A stretch of 35,913 bases of DNA from NCBI GenBank assembly GCA_027596075.1, contig JADGJC010000110.1, forward strand, positions 5,787-41,699, given 5' to 3'. Each line of letters opens with the position of its first letter. Position 1 is the first letter of the stretch. The DNA comes from Rhizophlyctis rosea. Taxonomy: Eukaryota; Chytridiomycota; Chytridiomycetes; Rhizophlyctidales; Rhizophlyctidaceae. Below, piece after piece: positions 23,110-31,892 of this stretch. Below the pieces are notes generated by a model. That model ran no database searches and was not told where the DNA came from. It saw only the letters and a list, made by a program, of their open reading frames with translations. The translations under genes were made by a program, and so were the position numbers.

Positions 23110-24900
23110 CTAATGACTCACAACCCTTCCCCCTTCGCTACACTCTTTAAACCACGTTTCAAGCCATCCCGCCAAACTGGTCAAAAGATCGATAGCCGTC
23201 TTGAATTCTTCATCGGAACTGCGATTGTTTCGCTCAGTCTCAGCAGGAGTGAGTCGGCGGTTCTTGAGTTGAACTGGGTGATGGTCATCGGACAGGTGAG
23301 TAGGATTGACACACGAAACAAGCCAAAAATGACATGTCCTACCAGCTTCTCGGGTACCGTCCCCAATCGCCTCAACCCAGACCCCGCCATCGCCCGGAGA
23401 ATCAACCCCATCCCTCACGTCCTCACACCACCTCTCTAATCCTTCCTCCCAACCAACATAAACAATCCTCCTCGATACCCAATACACCCCATCAGAGAAG
23501 GCTTTGCAATTAGCCAACCAACACCCAAACATCTTATCCACAGCCAGCTCATCCCGGCTCATATGCTCCAGCGCCATCTCAAACAGCCGCAGCGGAACAA
23601 AATGCATGCACCCCACATGCCTCGCGATGGAGAATATACCCAAATCATATTGCCAGTTCGGGAGGACATGTCCGTCACCCAGAGACCAGAGTGTGGTAAC
23701 GAGGGTGTCGTGGGAGAGATTGGGAAAGGTTTGGAGGAGGTTGGGGATTAAGGAGCCTTCCACGTGGTTGAGGGATGGGTATCGTTTGAGAGCGGTGATG
23801 GCGAGGGTAGTGAGGGTGTTCATGTCGATGTAAGGTATGAGGGAAGGTACTTTGGAAAGAACTGGTTTTAGGAGAGGTACGAACGCATCCAAAACGGCTT
23901 GCTCGGAAATGGTAAACCCGCGCTCCACGATCGTATCAACCGAGACGTATTGCAAGGGGACAAGGTTGACGGAATCATTATACCGCAACAAACTGGTGAC
24001 GACTTTGTTGTTGTAGCGACGTTTCCATTGTGAGGTATCCAACCCGTTGCGGGCAATAGCGTCGAAAAGGCTATATATCCATTCATTTGAGGATTGGACT
24101 ACGCCAATTAGAGCGCGCTCATCGTTGAAGATGTGGTAGATTCCGTAGTAGTCATGAATTATATCCCCTCTATGAAAATGGGTGTAATGCGTTCCGATAC
24201 CGAGATCATCCCCAATCATTTCGGCCTCAAATTCCTCCCATTCTTGCCATTCCCATGCTTGAACCTCTGCGGGAACAAAGTGGTAGGTCTGGAGCAGCCG
24301 CTCCAAAAATTGCATGGTCTCTATTTGTCCAAAGTTTGGGTACCAGTTGTGGTGAACGCACTCGAGGAAATGGTAGAAGGAGGAATCATCTGTCCCATAT
24401 TGAAGATCTGCCACGCAATCCCCGTAGAGTTCGATACCCACATCCACCAATGTTTTTACATATGGTGGGTAGTCGAGACTGCATTGGTGTGACTTGCCAT
24501 TGGGCAATGGAGGCGACTCATTCACACCTCCCAGTAAGGGATTCCCATACACACAGGGGATGGTTGCGGGTTGAGCAGCATTGGGACAGTTGGGGAAGGC
24601 GCGGAGGAGTTGTTGGATAACGACTCGGGGAAGGATAGCACCGGCCTCCAGGAGGAGGTGGCAGACTTTGGGAGTCATGAGTCTCCGCCAGGGTTGACCA
24701 TGGTGCGGGCGGTGGAGGGAAGCGGCGACTCCGTATTGGTTGATTAGGAAAGCGGCCGTTGCGTGGGGATCTTGACCGATTGTGTGCCATAGTCGGCAGG
24801 TTCTGGTCAGTGGTTCTGGGTTGGTTGTGAGGGCGAAAATGCAGATTAACAGTTCGTTGGGGAGGTCGGGGAAGGTTGGTGAAGGTTGATCAAGCGTCAT
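23110..24900 (-). CDS. F-box protein
   Basis: A 596-codon frame starting at a true ATG. Residues 10-45 fit an F-box (FPDLPNELLICIFAL, then TRTCRLWHTI), which binds Skp1 in SCF ubiquitin ligases. The segment after it (PWRRLMTPKVCHLLLEAGAILP near 70-92) resembles ankyrin-like helices found behind F-boxes in chytrid proteins, but no full ankyrin array is clear. The rest is helical with several Trp-rich stretches and unknown substrate specificity. Near the 3' end, 23274-23342 (69 nt, GTAGGA...CCCAG) looks like an in-frame intron, so the mature protein may be 573 aa. The promoter is shared with no other gene; the next gene upstream is on the same strand. Confidence 0.7.
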   Translation of the reverse strand: MTLDQPSPTFPDLPNELLICIFALTTNPEPLTRTCRLWHTIGQDPHATAAFLINQYGVAASLHRPHHGQPWRRLMTPKVCHLLLEAGAILPRVVIQQLLRAFPNCPNAAQPATIPCVYGNPLLGGVNESPPLPNGKSHQCSLDYPPYVKTLVDVGIELYGDCVADLQYGTDDSSFYHFLECVHHNWYPNFGQIETMQFLERLLQTYHFVPAEVQAWEWQEWEEFEAEMIGDDLGIGTHYTHFHRGDIIHDYYGIYHIFNDERALIGVVQSSNEWIYSLFDAIARNGLDTSQWKRRYNNKVVTSLLRYNDSVNLVPLQYVSVDTIVERGFTISEQAVLDAFVPLLKPVLSKVPSLIPYIDMNTLTTLAITALKRYPSLNHVEGSLIPNLLQTFPNLSHDTLVTTLWSLGDGHVLPNWQYDLGIFSIARHVGCMHFVPLRLFEMALEHMSRDELAVDKMFGCWLANCKAFSDGVYWVSRRIVYVGWEEGLERWCEDVRDGVDSPGDGGVWVEAIGDGTREAGRTCHFWLVSCVNPTHLSDDHHPVQLKNRRLTPAETERNNRSSDEEFKTAIDLLTSLAGWLETWFKECSEGGRVVSH

Positions 24901-25303
24901 GTTTCAGGAAAGACCGTGGAGTGGTGAAATTGGATGGTTGAAAGCTGAAGTGGCAAAGAGGGATGGGGCCTCAATTTCAAATCCTTCCACATCGGGCCGG
25001 CGAGATTTCGATGACGCAGTAAAATATACAATAATTTGTTACCTCCATGAAGCAAAAAGGGTATTATACGCTAAGAAATACTTTCGGTAAATTATTATGA
25101 TATGGCCGGATTATGTACAAGATACGATGTGCGCAAAGATATACATATTACTACTACTACTTTATTCACTGCAATACTGTTTGATACTAGCAAAGAATAA
25201 GCCATGCAATTACAAATAAACCGGAACATTCCCCCCACACCCCGACTTCTCACCCCACCCCCAAACTTCAACTGCCCATCCCCTCCCCACCGTCAAACTC
25301 CCA
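24901..25303. other. Promoter of F-box gene and 3' flank of zinc-finger gene
   Basis: About 400 bp without a gene. It contains A/T-rich sequence and a short TAC microsatellite near 25149-25161. The segment from 25204 is C-rich, the antisense of the Gly-rich tail next door. Confidence 0.5.
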
Positions 25304-25914
25304 CTACTCTTCCCGAACCCCAACACCCCCCCCATCCCCCACCCCACCAAAGTCCAACCCCGCAACCTCCCCCCCACTGCCACCAACACTCATCCTCCTC
25401 CCAACCTCCTTCAACTCCCGCCATACCACCCTCACATCCTCATCAAACCCACGAGCAAAGTCCTTCACCACATCCCCAACCAAATCATTCAACCTCTCCA
25501 ACAACCCCTCCAACTCCGCCAACCTAACACTCTTTCCCGCCGGAGCCTCCCCATCCACTGTTGGGCGGGAGTAGAGGAGGAAGGCGAGGGGAAGGTGGCG
25601 CAGAGGGAGGAGACTTTGGGGTTGCGGGTGGTCATCAAAGTTTGTGTTTGGGTCTTGTCGCCCTTCTTGTCGTTGTGGTGATTGTGCTTATGATTTCCGG
25701 TTCCATAATAGGAGTGGTTGGACATGTAGTTCTCTGCTTGGAATGACGCATCCTCAAAGTCGTCCTTCTTATCCTGTCCCCTGTTGGTTTTCCCGCACGT
25801 TTTGATATGGCGGCGCAGGTCCGTTGGAGTTTTGAAGGACGCGAAGCATTTTCGGCATATGCGGTCGGTGTCCTTTTGGAACTGGTCCGAGGATATAGGT
25901 GTGCTCATGGGCAT
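25304..25914 (-). pseudogene. Zinc-finger/coiled-coil protein gene with frame break
   Basis: From the ATG at 25914 the minus strand encodes a CCHC-type finger near residues 20-40 (C-x2-C-x12-H-x3-C, CRKCFASFKTPTDLRRHIKTC pattern in part), then a charged linker and a Ser/Pro-rich stretch. Coding character then moves to another frame at about 25560, which gives a leucine-rich coiled coil (LAELEGLLERLNDLVGDVV) and a Gly-rich end stopping at 25304. I searched for a GT donor in the right phase between the two parts and found none. A one-base indel, in the genome or in the assembly, is the simplest explanation. A DNA- or RNA-binding role is plausible but unproven. Confidence 0.55.
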
Positions 25915-26506
25915 GGCAGATGAAAGGTGGGAAAACAGGGTGGTGGGCGGATGGGAGTGATTGGTGTGGGATTTTGTGTGGCTGGGGTAGGAAGGATGGG
26001 AGGAACGGCGGTCCGTTTCGGAGTAGGAGGGTTGGTCGAGCGATTCGTCTTGGGGGTCTTCGAAATCGTCCTATGGAGCAGAATGGGACATCCGTCGCCG
26101 TCGCTGTTCGAACGATCTTGTGGAAGATGAATGTTTGCATTGGAATTACTTGTGGTTGTTTCGCCTTTCGTGCTTCTCATTGTGTTCGGAAAGTGGACAT
26201 TCCGCGGCCACAACGGACCAATCCTTCGTTTCTCAACGACGTAGAAGCTAGACTACCATCGAAAGCATAAGCAAAGGATGACGGGAGATGCCTTTTCTGA
26301 TCGGTGAGAAAACAGGGGTTGATACAGGCTGAGGGGGAACGACGGAGGGAGGGTCTTTTTATAGATGTTCAAGGGACGTGGGCGCCATCAGCTTATACCT
26401 ACAACATCATGTTAGTCTCTATCGATAGAACGGAGTGTATTGATACATCACGCGAATGTCATTCATGCTCATTCTTTGCTAGAGAACGCTGAAGGTGAAG
26501 AGCAGT
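25915..26506. other. Upstream region of zinc-finger gene
   Basis: About 600 bp between the divergent gene starts at 25914 (minus) and 26507 (plus), so it may hold two promoters. The minus strand is Pro-coding and C-rich close to 25.9-26.1 kb, typical of a leader. The open frame there starts with TTG and is out of phase with the zinc finger. Confidence 0.45.
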
Positions 26507-27029
26507 ATGGCCCTGGTCCTATCCAACCATTGGGACCAGACAAAGAATGACTGTCAGTGCGTGTCATCACATGGTCGTCCGGTTGCAACCACTCGGAGGA
26601 GGGTCCTTCTTCACACGCAACCGCCTCAGACGGCAACGCAAACTGTCTTTGGCATAGTCGAATTAGTAGACAGCATCCTGGCGCAATGTGAGTTTGTGCG
26701 GGCTTTCTCCCTCGGTGCACCCGACTGGCTGGTTGCACACCGATGGCGAAAGGAAGGCATGACCCTCTATCGGCTTCAGGCGAAGGGCCTCAAAAAGGCA
26801 TGCGTATACGTCCATATTGCGTATTCTCCGTGCAGCCGGCATCTCCTGCGACTCATCTCTGCGCCGCTGCCGGTGGGGTTTTCAGTCGCTTGTGCGGGGC
26901 GTCTACGGGCTCTGTGATCATGAGTGGGACCGTCTCACGAGGCCAGATGTTGTCATACATGCTTGGGCAACATCATGCAACGTTTTGAGGGTCACGTCCG
27001 GCCTCGGAGGACTGGCATATGCCAACTGA
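26507..27029 (+). CDS. Hypothetical protein, two exons
   Basis: The ATG at 26507 opens a 99-codon exon ending at 26803. A GTATAC donor and TTTTCAG acceptor remove 82 nt, and the second exon 26886-27029 continues in phase to TGA, total 146 aa. The segment VFGIVELVDSILAQCEF followed by LVAHRWRKEGMTLYRL has the rhythm of a degenerate F-box (ELVDSIL ... V..W), but this is a weak resemblance. The second exon (SLVRGVYGLCDHEWDRLTRP) is unrecognised. Frames just downstream also look partly coding, so the gene may be longer. Confidence 0.4.
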
Positions 27030-27460
27030 TTTCTCTGTTGAAAGGGGGTCTCTATCGGCGGGATGTGCGCCAATTTCGCCTCTGCAGGGACGAGCTCAAT
27101 AATTTCATTGTAGCCAACACCTTTTGTTCATTCCATGACGTTCCATGACGTTGCAACAGTCTCTTGCCATGACATTTTGGAACAACTACCTTTTGTTCAT
27201 TCCTTGGCCACCTCCTGAACAACTGCTGTCCATGGACGGGTTGCCTCAGATCCATGTCCACTTGAAAAATCGTAGTCGTACTTTATTTTCGTTGTATCCA
27301 CAACAAAAGGACGGCACATGGAGCGTATCATTCGCAAAATGTCTGAGCAATTAGGCTCAGAGGAACTGCAAAGGCATGCATGGACAGATTGCGGAAATTA
27401 CATTTTGGGCGAGGACTTCCACTCCTGTTGCGTGAACGAGGTCCACCTGTGATGGGGCGG
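27030..27460. other. Unassigned region with short repeats
   Basis: No resolved gene. A 15-bp word (ccttttgttcattcc) occurs at 27120-27134 and 27189-27203, and ttccatgacg is repeated head to tail between them. A 44-codon ATG frame at 27318-27452 reads like protein but has no partner exon I can identify. Confidence 0.4.
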
Positions 27461-27590
27461 GCATGCGCGCGCATGCCTCCTCCGCTCTGCACGCGATAGC
27501 GCTGCGCGCTATACGTGTGCCTCGCGGCCCCTGAAAAAAGTGACCATTTTTGACGACCTTTTCTTTTACATCCGACTTTGGGAAGGGTCA
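27461..27590 (+). repeat. Left copy of weak flanking repeat, with palindromes
   Basis: It contains a perfect 16-bp palindrome (gcatgcgc/gcgcatgc, 27461-27476), the word gctctgcac, a 7-bp-arm hairpin (27496-27512), then gtgcctcgcg and a T-rich stretch. The same ordered words (gcgcatgcgc, gctctgcac, gtgcctcgcg-cccc, T-rich, ctttg) recur near 31469-31570 in the same orientation. Confidence 0.45.
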
Positions 27591-27838
27591 CAATGAAGGT
27601 CCGATATATCCAAGAGACAGTCTAAAATCGCTCACGTGGCGCAATGGGGCTTATATAAGCATGTCGGAACGGGCTTGGCGAGCTGAAAGGATTCTGGCTG
27701 GTGGCTGGTTAGCCTCTCTCACACCCAAAGGGGTTAGTACTACGTAACGTAATTCTTCGTAACACGTGGCTTGTGGGTGCGCTTTGCAGAGACAAAAATG
27801 CCAAAAATGTTCGCCCATTCCTTTCATTTCCTGACAAC

Positions 27839-28848
27839 ATGCATCTTCAACAGCGTGGTTTTCAAACCCTGCTGTTATTGCAAGTCCGTCCACAGATTCG
27901 TGCCGCTATCCGTCATCACTCCAGCAAGAAGGGAAATGTTACAACTGAAATTGGCGTTCCGAATGTGTTGACTGGCTGTATGTCAACCCTGTTTTATCGG
28001 TTGTACTTCTTACTGAGTCACCGTTGTTTAGACCATTCCTTCAGCAAATGGGGAGCTTCTCCACACTCTGTAGAGTCTCGTTTCAAGATGGGTGAGCATA
28101 AGAAATCACAGCTCGCTCTTCTCCTCTGCCGATCTTCTGTCTTATAGCGATTACAGGCAAAAAGTTTCCGACCTTCGTCCCTCCGACGCTGGCCGTGCCT
28201 GAAGAAGTCTTGGAGAAGGTAGTGGATGAATGTAATTCTAAGCTGGCGAACTATGGTAAGATGTTTTTGTTTATTCTCGAGTTTCCATTTATGTTCATCC
28301 AGCTCTTAGGGGAGGTGTTTGGCAATGAGACCGAGCGCAGAGAGTTCATCTCCTCAATCTTGCATCGCATCAATTTTGCCTATTCAAACAAAGTGCTGAT
28401 GAGGCGCGAATACACCATCAAATCCAAAATCGCAGGTGGGCCGGTCGAATACGTGTTCATCCGCGCAGAATCGTCAGACCCTGCGTTCGTGACGGCGGTA
28501 ACAGAAGCAAAAGGGAAAGACATGCGGGGAGGTGAGCCTTCCTCAAAGGATTCTGTAAGGTGTGTTACCGACTGAATCAACCCGATAGGTCGTGCTCAGT
28601 GTCTTATGCAGCTGGAAGTTGCCCACCATCTCAATCAACAACATGCTGGTGCTTTCCTCAATCATGTCTACGGAATGGTAACAGATGGTATGCATTGGCA
28701 CTTCCTTCGATTCGGCGGTCCATCAGATATCGCTTGGAGTAAGGAGTATTCTTGTTTTCCTGCTACGGATGCCGTATCTGTGGAGCATATCAGAACCACA
28801 GCAAGTGTCATAAACGGCATTCTGAACGCTCAGGCTGAACAATTGTGA
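27839..28848 (+). CDS. PD-(D/E)XK nuclease-like, Crinkler-type protein
   Basis: Five exons (27839-27977, 28032-28091, 28157-28255, 28310-28531, 28589-28848) encode 259 aa; all four introns are GT-AG, 54-65 nt and phase 1. Two of them (27978-28031 and 28256-28309) are multiples of three without stops, so reading through would not break the frame. The C-terminal half has the layout of a PD-(D/E)XK nuclease fold: GPVEYVF near 143-149, TEAKGKD with Glu165-x-Lys167, GRAQCLMQLE near 174-183, and HVYGMVTDGMHWHF near 199-212. This EAK...Q...YGxVTDGxxWxF pattern is familiar from restriction-like domains at the ends of Crinkler-type proteins of fungi and oomycetes. The usual PD aspartate is a glutamate. 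No Crinkler LFLAK leader is visible, so secretion is not claimed. Confidence 0.7.
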
Positions 28849-29032
28849 ACACAAAGACTTAGAAATAGGCCATGGCGTCCTCCTCAATACAGTGCTAGTA
28901 TTGGAACAAGAAACATTGTCCGAAAGATTGCCTCCGGTTCTTCTACTACGACAGGTTACGAACACTCTTAAGACAATACAGGTTTTTATGAATACAGAAA
29001 CTGACCCCCTTGTAGTTGACAACTGACTATCG

Positions 29033-29997
29033 TTAATTCAAAGCTTTGTGTGCCAGCTGGGCTTGCTCCTGGCGTACTCTGACGTAAATCGAACCACCCA
29101 TCTCCTTGCGGCTAAGGGTGGAGAGAATCTGGCGCTTGAAGTCGTCCCGCTTCAGATCAGGGTTCCCAATCCAGAAAAAGGCATTTTTAGTGAGGATGAG
29201 CTCATTTTCGGCATCTTTTGCTACTGGATCTTTCCTAAGAGTGAAGTAGAACGTAATGTCGTCCTTTCGCGCATTGTAACCTGCGTTGTGCCTTTTATCC
29301 CGCTTCATAATGTCGTTCGTCCAGCCTGCATAACCACGTCCTTCTAGCTTCTGAAGTATGGCGATGAGTGCGTTTTTGGAGTTCAGCTTGCGCATATCTA
29401 ATATTGAATCCACAGTTTCAAAATCCATGAAAACATAAACAACGCGAGTGGAGCGACTTACAGCTGTTGTCAAAGATGAACCTGCTTTTGTTTACCGGAG
29501 GTGAAACGGAGTCTAAATCTAAATCGATGCCTGAAGCATGGGGCTAAATGTCACGACTCAAGAATTTGTTCGACCAAATCACTACCCACTGGAGACAAAG
29601 CTTTCACCGCTGTCTTGTACTCTTTGCTGTCTTCGACTTGGCTGTCTTCTTTTACTCCTCTATCTTCTACTTCGCTGTCTTCTACTTCGCTATCTTCCTC
29701 TCCAGTGCCGCTGTCACCTGGTCTGTCCGCTGGCGGCTCATGGACTGACGAACCCCTACCATTTTGCAGGGGTTCACAGGAAGGTCCATTCGTTGAAAGA
29801 TTGTTGCGCGACTGTTCGCAAAGGACTCTGACGAAATCTTTGGCCCCTTCACTGCGCCAGTAAGATGACCATTCTTTGTCAGCAGCATGCGCCATTTCCG
29901 TCGCGTTCACGTATCCGTCAGAGGAACGTATCTCGATAGTTATGCCATCCTGCGCAAGCGCTTGAACCGAGGCAGTTTGATTGATATAATCTGTCAT
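29033..29997 (-). CDS. KilA-N domain fused to GIY-YIG-like nuclease domain
   Basis: Three exons on the minus strand, 29590-29997, 29462-29543 and 29033-29397, give 284 aa. Intron 2 (29398-29461) has GTAAGT and ATTAG and is needed for frame. Intron 1 is either 29544-29589 (GTGGGT) or 29531-29585 (GTAGTG...TTCAG); both keep phase. Residues 20-60 are a KilA-N DNA-binding domain: IEIRSSDGYVNATEMAHAA, then W43 and W47. A Glu/Asp-rich linker follows (about 98-127). The C-terminal domain has Y186-A-G188, Trp-Thr-Asn, Arg196, His200 and Glu227/229, the YIG, Arg and Glu positions of GIY-YIG nucleases such as T5orf172; the first GIY motif is not clear. KilA-N plus T5orf172 is typical of large DNA viruses and phages. 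The function in the host is unknown. Confidence 0.78.
29630..29705. repeat. Imperfect 15-bp repeats coding acidic linker
   Basis: The plus strand repeats a gctgtcttctacttc-like unit about five times. In the minus-strand gene it encodes EDSEVEDSEVED-type sequence between the two domains, and probably varies in copy number. Confidence 0.6.
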
Positions 29998-30139
29998 TTG
30001 TTACTCCTAACTTCCAATTAGATGGTTGCTTTGGGCCACCTTTTAACAGCAGCTATTGCCAGTAGCCCGATGTAAAAATCAAACATTGGTGAGATGACGG
30101 TGCAGTAAATTACAGAACTGGCTGACATCAGGATCCATC

Positions 30140-30607
30140 TCAAGATCCCCAAGAGATCGTTGCTACACCGTTTTGATCCACACGGGTGCCCTCAAAATAA
30201 ACATGGGACGCGTCAATTCCGCCAAACCAGTCGTATTCCAGGCGGTCTTCCTGCTCCCATCGTTCCACCACTCGCAATAACTCCCTTATGTTGAAGCTTC
30301 TTCCATAGGGCGCCGTGAATATCCTCATTGTTCCAGACTCCCGAGACCCCATGAGAATCATGGGTGCCTCATACGCCATTGAATGCCATTCTTCTGCAGT
30401 GAGCTCTCGGGAGTCATTCGCGTCACTCTGGCACAATTTCACATGTGACAAATCAATACAGATCTGTGAAGCAGATTCACTGTGAGTCATTTGATCGTTT
30501 CGAGGTACATTGAGGACGAACGAGAGATCATTGAACAACGCCGAGACTTTTGGGAGCTCGATTGGGTGAACATCCGCCATTTCTGCAGGTTCAATCAAGA
30601 CATTCAT
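30140..30607 (-). CDS. Small protein with WFGGID...WGS C-terminus
   Basis: A 155-aa frame from the ATG at 30607, with no intron needed. The C-terminal third reads GRSFNIRELLRVVERWEQ, then DWFGGIDASHVYFEG and ends WGS. I recall this pattern (a helix with ERxxR, WFGG(I/V)D, H(V/I)YFEG, terminal WGS) from uncharacterised proteins of algae, protists and nucleocytoplasmic large DNA viruses; that is memory, not a search result. No catalytic role is known to me. It lies 143 bp upstream of the KilA-N gene start on the same strand. Confidence 0.65.
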   Translation of the reverse strand: MNVLIEPAEMADVHPIELPKVSALFNDLSFVLNVPRNDQMTHSESASQICIDLSHVKLCQSDANDSRELTAEEWHSMAYEAPMILMGSRESGTMRIFTAPYGRSFNIRELLRVVERWEQEDRLEYDWFGGIDASHVYFEGTRVDQNGVATISWGS

Positions 30608-30760
30608 CAAACTTTAGCATTGAATAAATGGTTTCATTGAATATCGATAAGCGCAGCTCTGCATGATTGCTCTCAGGCGCACCGATGCATGAATGTTATG
30701 TGCTCAATCCAATAGCGAAACCATTGCGAAGCATCGTCAACGGGGCAATCGCCTGTGAGC

Positions 30761-31256
30761 TCAGAATCCGTTTGTCCAACACTTTCCGAGGTAGTTTAAT
30801 TGATCGAGGAGATTGACTTGTTGTAAACTACACACCTTTTTGTCAAAGATCGGCTGAGGTCCACTATCTCCATCCATCAGAAGGGCGACGCATCCAGGGT
30901 TGTTGAAGACAATCTGGTCATGTTGCTTCTGTTCGTGTGATATGTACCGGTACATGTCTTTGTATTGATCCACAGTCAAGCACACTTGTTGGTCAGTCAC
31001 TTGTTGTGCGAACATCCTGTTGTCTTCAGAAACTTCGTCCTCATGTATATTCAGGCAGTTGAACGATCTCAAAATTCATTCGAGACGTTGCATCCACTGA
31101 ACAGTGTTGAATCCTTCGGGTCGATCATACAAGGGTCTCATGGAAGAACGCAGAATTGTAAGCCCTCAAGTCCTCAGCATTGTACACCTCAACTTGGTCC
31201 CCAGCTTTCAGAGTGAGCCTGAACGGCTTGGGAATGATAGCAGTGGATGTGGACAT
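30761..31256 (-). CDS. Hypothetical protein beside the virus-like genes
   Basis: The minus-strand ATG at 31256 opens 42 codons (MSTSTAIIPKPFRLTLKAGD...). A GTATGA donor at 31130 and an ATGAG acceptor at 31040 would remove 91 nt with a CTGAAT branch-like site, joining in phase to 93 codons ending at 30761, total 134 aa. The acceptor is not the usual YAG, so the junction is uncertain and a frameshift is an alternative. A 13-codon upstream ORF (31272-31313) precedes the ATG. No domain is recognised. Same strand as its two neighbours, suggesting a shared origin of the three genes. Confidence 0.4.
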
Positions 31257-31892
31257 GTCGACAAAACCTATTCAGTCTGACTTATTCAGTATGACTGCGA
31301 AAGTAGCTGCCATGGTAAGCGATCCTTATGCCTCGCGATGCGGTGACCATGACTTATTGGGCTTCTTTAGCCGTTGCGCAAAAAAGCTTGCCACATATGT
31401 CATTGGGAGGGTGAGGCGAAGCTGCTGCTTCTCCGGCTTCCGCAACATGATTTGATCAGTGGAGTGGACGCGCATGCGCAAGTCCTCGCTCTGCACCTGT
31501 GGGCAATCGAGTGCCTCGCGCCCCAAAATTTTAGCGTTTTCGTGCGGTCTTTCATTTATATCTGTCTTTGCATTGCGAAGAACTCTGTCGGTGCAATGGT
31601 CACCACTTCCTGACGAAATGCTCTCGGCTTCGAAAGAATTGGCTCACTCAAAAAGTGCACTTTAGAAATGTACATGTGAACATGCACACTCAGGCAATGT
31701 GGTTGCCGCCGCCACAAGTCATTGCGCAAGTGAGGTGTCTTAATAATGGACTATGGCTTAGATAAGCGCACGTGATCCTATGGAAAGATCCAAAAAATTT
31801 GATCGAAAGACTGATATACCAGGGATATCTTACAAATTCGCTTACGCAAATACTTACGTAAGCCTTTCGGAAAGTCCAATGATCCGATCATC
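31257..31892. other. Gap between island and coiled-coil gene
   Basis: About 640 bp holding the right copy of the weak repeat and presumably divergent promoters for the minus-strand gene at 31256 and the plus-strand gene at 31893. No gene of its own is seen. Confidence 0.5.
31469..31570 (+). repeat. Right copy of weak flanking repeat
   Basis: It shares the ordered words gcgcatgcgc, gctctgcac, gtgcctcgcg-cccc, a T-rich block and ctttg with 27461-27590, in the same orientation; spacing between words differs by up to 9 bp. It lacks the second palindrome of the left copy. Confidence 0.45.

Noticed and set aside
25905..26213. Proline-rich frame upstream of the zinc-finger gene as its first exon
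   Set aside because: It starts with TTG, is out of phase, and no donor links it; more likely leader or promoter DNA.
27461..27512. CRISPR array or bacterial att site
   Set aside because: There are only single palindromes with no regularly spaced repeats, and the context is eukaryotic.
27773..28147. Upstream start for the nuclease-like gene at 27773
   Set aside because: That codon is GTG; the in-frame ATG at 27839 is the plausible eukaryotic start.
29033..29473. Nuclease domain as a separate gene starting at 29473
   Set aside because: The start would overlap a strong GTAAGT donor, and the spliced frame from the KilA-N exon joins in phase.
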